Of a stretch of DNA of 8,368 nt, positions 6,990 to 8,368 are shown one piece after another (position 1 is the first letter of the stretch; each line of letters opens with the position of its first letter). The stretch lies in contig JAISAX010000382.1 of the NCBI GenBank assembly GCA_031266495.1, forward strand, positions 1-8,368. The letters are read 5' to 3'. The notes beneath the pieces were generated by a model that was not told the DNA's origin, did not search any database, and saw only the letters and a program-made list of their open reading frames with translations. Both the position numbers and the translations under genes were made by a program. This DNA comes from Opitutaceae bacterium. GTDB taxonomy: Bacteria > Verrucomicrobiota > Verrucomicrobiae > Opitutales > Opitutaceae.

Positions 6990-8291
6990 ATGCCCAAAGA
7001 AAAAATGATCTCCACGAACGAATCCGAAGCCGCCATCGTCGCCGCCGCCAGCACCGCCGCCAGCGCTGCCGCCGCCACGGCGGCCCTGTTGGCGAGCAAG
7101 GTCGTTGTCCGGCGCGTGGAATCGCCCGTTTTCCAGATCGCCGCCCGTATCCGCGAAATAATCCGCAACGGCGACATCCAGCCCGGCATGAGGCTACCCT
7201 CCACGCGCGACCTCGCCGCGCAACTCTCCGTGGACCCGATGGCCGTGCACCGCGCCCTCGCCCAACTCACCCGCGAGGGGCTGGTCTCGCGCGTCATGCG
7301 GCTCGGCACATTTGTGGCCATCCCCCCAAAAAAACTCGAACGGCTCGCCTACTATCACCGCGCCCAGGTGCGCGGCCACTTCGGCAATTTCGGACGGGCC
7401 GTCGTCACCGGACTCACTGCCATCGGCCTCGCCAAAGGCTTTTCCGTCGAGGTCATCAGCGACACCCGCCCACCCGGAATCTCGCTGGTCGAACCCCACC
7501 CCGAACTCCTGCGCCACGCCCGCACCCGCTGGGTTCAGGGCGTCATCGGCGACATAGCCCCCGAGCACGTCAAATGGTTCAAAAACCTCCCCGTCCCCCA
7601 CGCCGTCATCTCCAACCTTGCCCAGCCCGACACGTTCAACTGGAGCCGCGAGGAAATGACTTCGCTCGCCGTGAAACAACTCGCCGCGCGCGGCTGCCGC
7701 AAAATCGGCTTCGTCGGTCCCTTCTGGATGATGGGGGAACACCCCGACATCGACAGCTATCAGCTCGGTAATTGGCGCGGCCTTACCAACACGCTTGAAG
7801 AACTCGGCCTGCCCATAAATTCCGCCTGGTACTCCTCCCTCCCGCATCCCGCCACCGACCTCACCGAACCCAACATCCCCCGCTACGGTTACGACGCCAT
7901 CCACCGCATCTTCTCCGCGCCGCGCCCCGACTGGCCCGATGGACTGTACCTTTCGCCCGACGTGATCGGCCACGGCGTCTTTGTCGCCCTCGCCCTATGC
8001 GGCGTCCGCGTCCCGCAGGACGTGCAACTCGTTCTCCATTCCAATGCCGAAATCGCCATCTTCTGTCCCTATCCCATCGACCGCCTCGTCGTCAGCGCCG
8101 CCGATGCCGCCGCCGCCATGGTCGCCCACATCCGCAACCAGCTCGCCGGCAAACCCACGACCAACCGCATCCTCCCCTGCCACATCGAAACCCACAACGC
8201 CACGCCGCCCGCCAGCGACACCTCCGGCACCGGCACCGGCGCGCGTAAACCGGCCCGGCCAGGGAAAAAAACCGGCGTATCCAAAAAATAA
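6990..8291 (+). CDS. GntR winged-helix/LacI-type sugar-binding transcriptional regulator
   Basis: 433 residues from ATG 6990. After an Ala-rich segment (residues ~12-37) comes a GntR-type winged helix (~46-112): PVFQIAARIREIIRNGDIQP, then GMRLPSTRDLAAQLSVDPMA, HRALAQLTREGLVSR and LGTFV. Residues ~122-400 resemble the periplasmic-binding-protein-like effector domain of LacI/AraR regulators: VQGVIGD, PHAVISN, LAARGCRKIGFVGP, NWRGLTNTLEELGL, PDGLYLSPDVIGHGV, VRVPQDVQLVLHSN, and a closing PIDRLVVSAADAAAAMV. A basic Gly/Thr/Lys tail (~401-433) is probably disordered. The protein most likely binds DNA as a dimer and is released or activated by a sugar; the ligand cannot be told. It diverges from the pseudopilin gene, fitting local control of the neighbouring glycan-degrading set. 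ATG 7005 is an alternative start; GAGGG before 6990 is very close. The upstream GTG extension to 6807 is Arg-rich, crosses the promoter region and is not credible. Confidence 0.92.
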   Translation: MPKEKMISTNESEAAIVAAASTAASAAAATAALLASKVVVRRVESPVFQIAARIREIIRNGDIQPGMRLPSTRDLAAQLSVDPMAVHRALAQLTREGLVSRVMRLGTFVAIPPKKLERLAYYHRAQVRGHFGNFGRAVVTGLTAIGLAKGFSVEVISDTRPPGISLVEPHPELLRHARTRWVQGVIGDIAPEHVKWFKNLPVPHAVISNLAQPDTFNWSREEMTSLAVKQLAARGCRKIGFVGPFWMMGEHPDIDSYQLGNWRGLTNTLEELGLPINSAWYSSLPHPATDLTEPNIPRYGYDAIHRIFSAPRPDWPDGLYLSPDVIGHGVFVALALCGVRVPQDVQLVLHSNAEIAIFCPYPIDRLVVSAADAAAAMVAHIRNQLAGKPTTNRILPCHIETHNATPPASDTSGTGTGARKPARPGKKTGVSKK

Positions 8292-8368
8292 CCACACAGG
8301 TGTCTCTCTCTGGGGGGGGGGGGGGCGGGGGCGCGGCGGGCGCGGGGGGGGGGGGGCGGGCGGGGCCC
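8292..8368. repeat. Low-complexity end: (TC)n, G14, G13 and GC-only sequence
   Basis: After the regulator stop comes a small inverted repeat, ACAC-AG-GTGT (8294-8303), then alternating TC (8303-8310), fourteen G (8312-8325), GC-only sequence and thirteen G (8344-8356). No gene is visible. It could be a real repeat or a sequence-quality artefact at a contig end. Confidence 0.8.

Noticed and set aside
7194..7973. 259-codon minus-strand frame
   Set aside because: Antisense to the regulator, which has clear GntR and LacI-type motifs on the plus strand.
1..8368. CRISPR array, tRNA/rRNA gene or insertion sequence
   Set aside because: No regularly spaced repeats, cloverleaf or rRNA-like sequence, transposase motif or terminal inverted repeats were seen on either strand.

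Overview
The base composition is GC-rich with strong G/C at third codon positions. The gene content is a secreted multidomain glycoside hydrolase, a PEP-CTERM beta-strand-repeat protein, a DUF1559-like pseudopilin and a GntR/LacI-hybrid regulator. Together these point to Verrucomicrobiota, most likely an Opitutaceae-type polysaccharide degrader; that assignment is an inference from gene content only.

Layout. Four minus-strand units are read from right to left: a type II/IV pseudopilin (6788-6015), a PEP-CTERM autotransporter-repeat protein (5981-4383), an N-terminal stub of a GH116-type glucosylceramidase/beta-glucosidase (4256 to about 3918), and a very large exported protein (3799 to beyond the left edge, 1266 residues visible). 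The large protein has a signal peptide, several beta-rich modules, a probable clan GH-A-like (beta/alpha)8 catalytic region and a C-terminal CBM9-like domain. It is the dominant gene of the window but has no stop codon here, so methods that require a complete reading frame would miss it and might report the 814-codon antisense frame instead. One plus-strand gene (6990-8291), a GntR winged-helix plus LacI-type sugar-sensor regulator, diverges from the pseudopilin across an AT-rich 201-bp intergenic region.

Working model (inference): the regulator senses a sugar and controls a divergent locus. That locus makes an exported glycan-active enzyme together with surface-associated proteins (pseudopilin and PEP-CTERM repeat protein) that could help handle or anchor to an insoluble glycan. 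The GH116 gene of the locus has been cut down to its first ~100 recognisable codons.

Unexplained structure: gene boundaries carry long uninterrupted G tracts on the plus strand (G12 at 6001-6012, G15 at 4361-4375, G14 at 8312-8325, G13 at 8344-8356). Two of them abut short dinucleotide repeats. The minus-strand genes and the regulator lack convincing Shine-Dalgarno sequences at usual spacing. The last ~55 bases are almost pure G/C and may be a degraded contig end. No RNA genes, CRISPR arrays or insertion sequences were seen.
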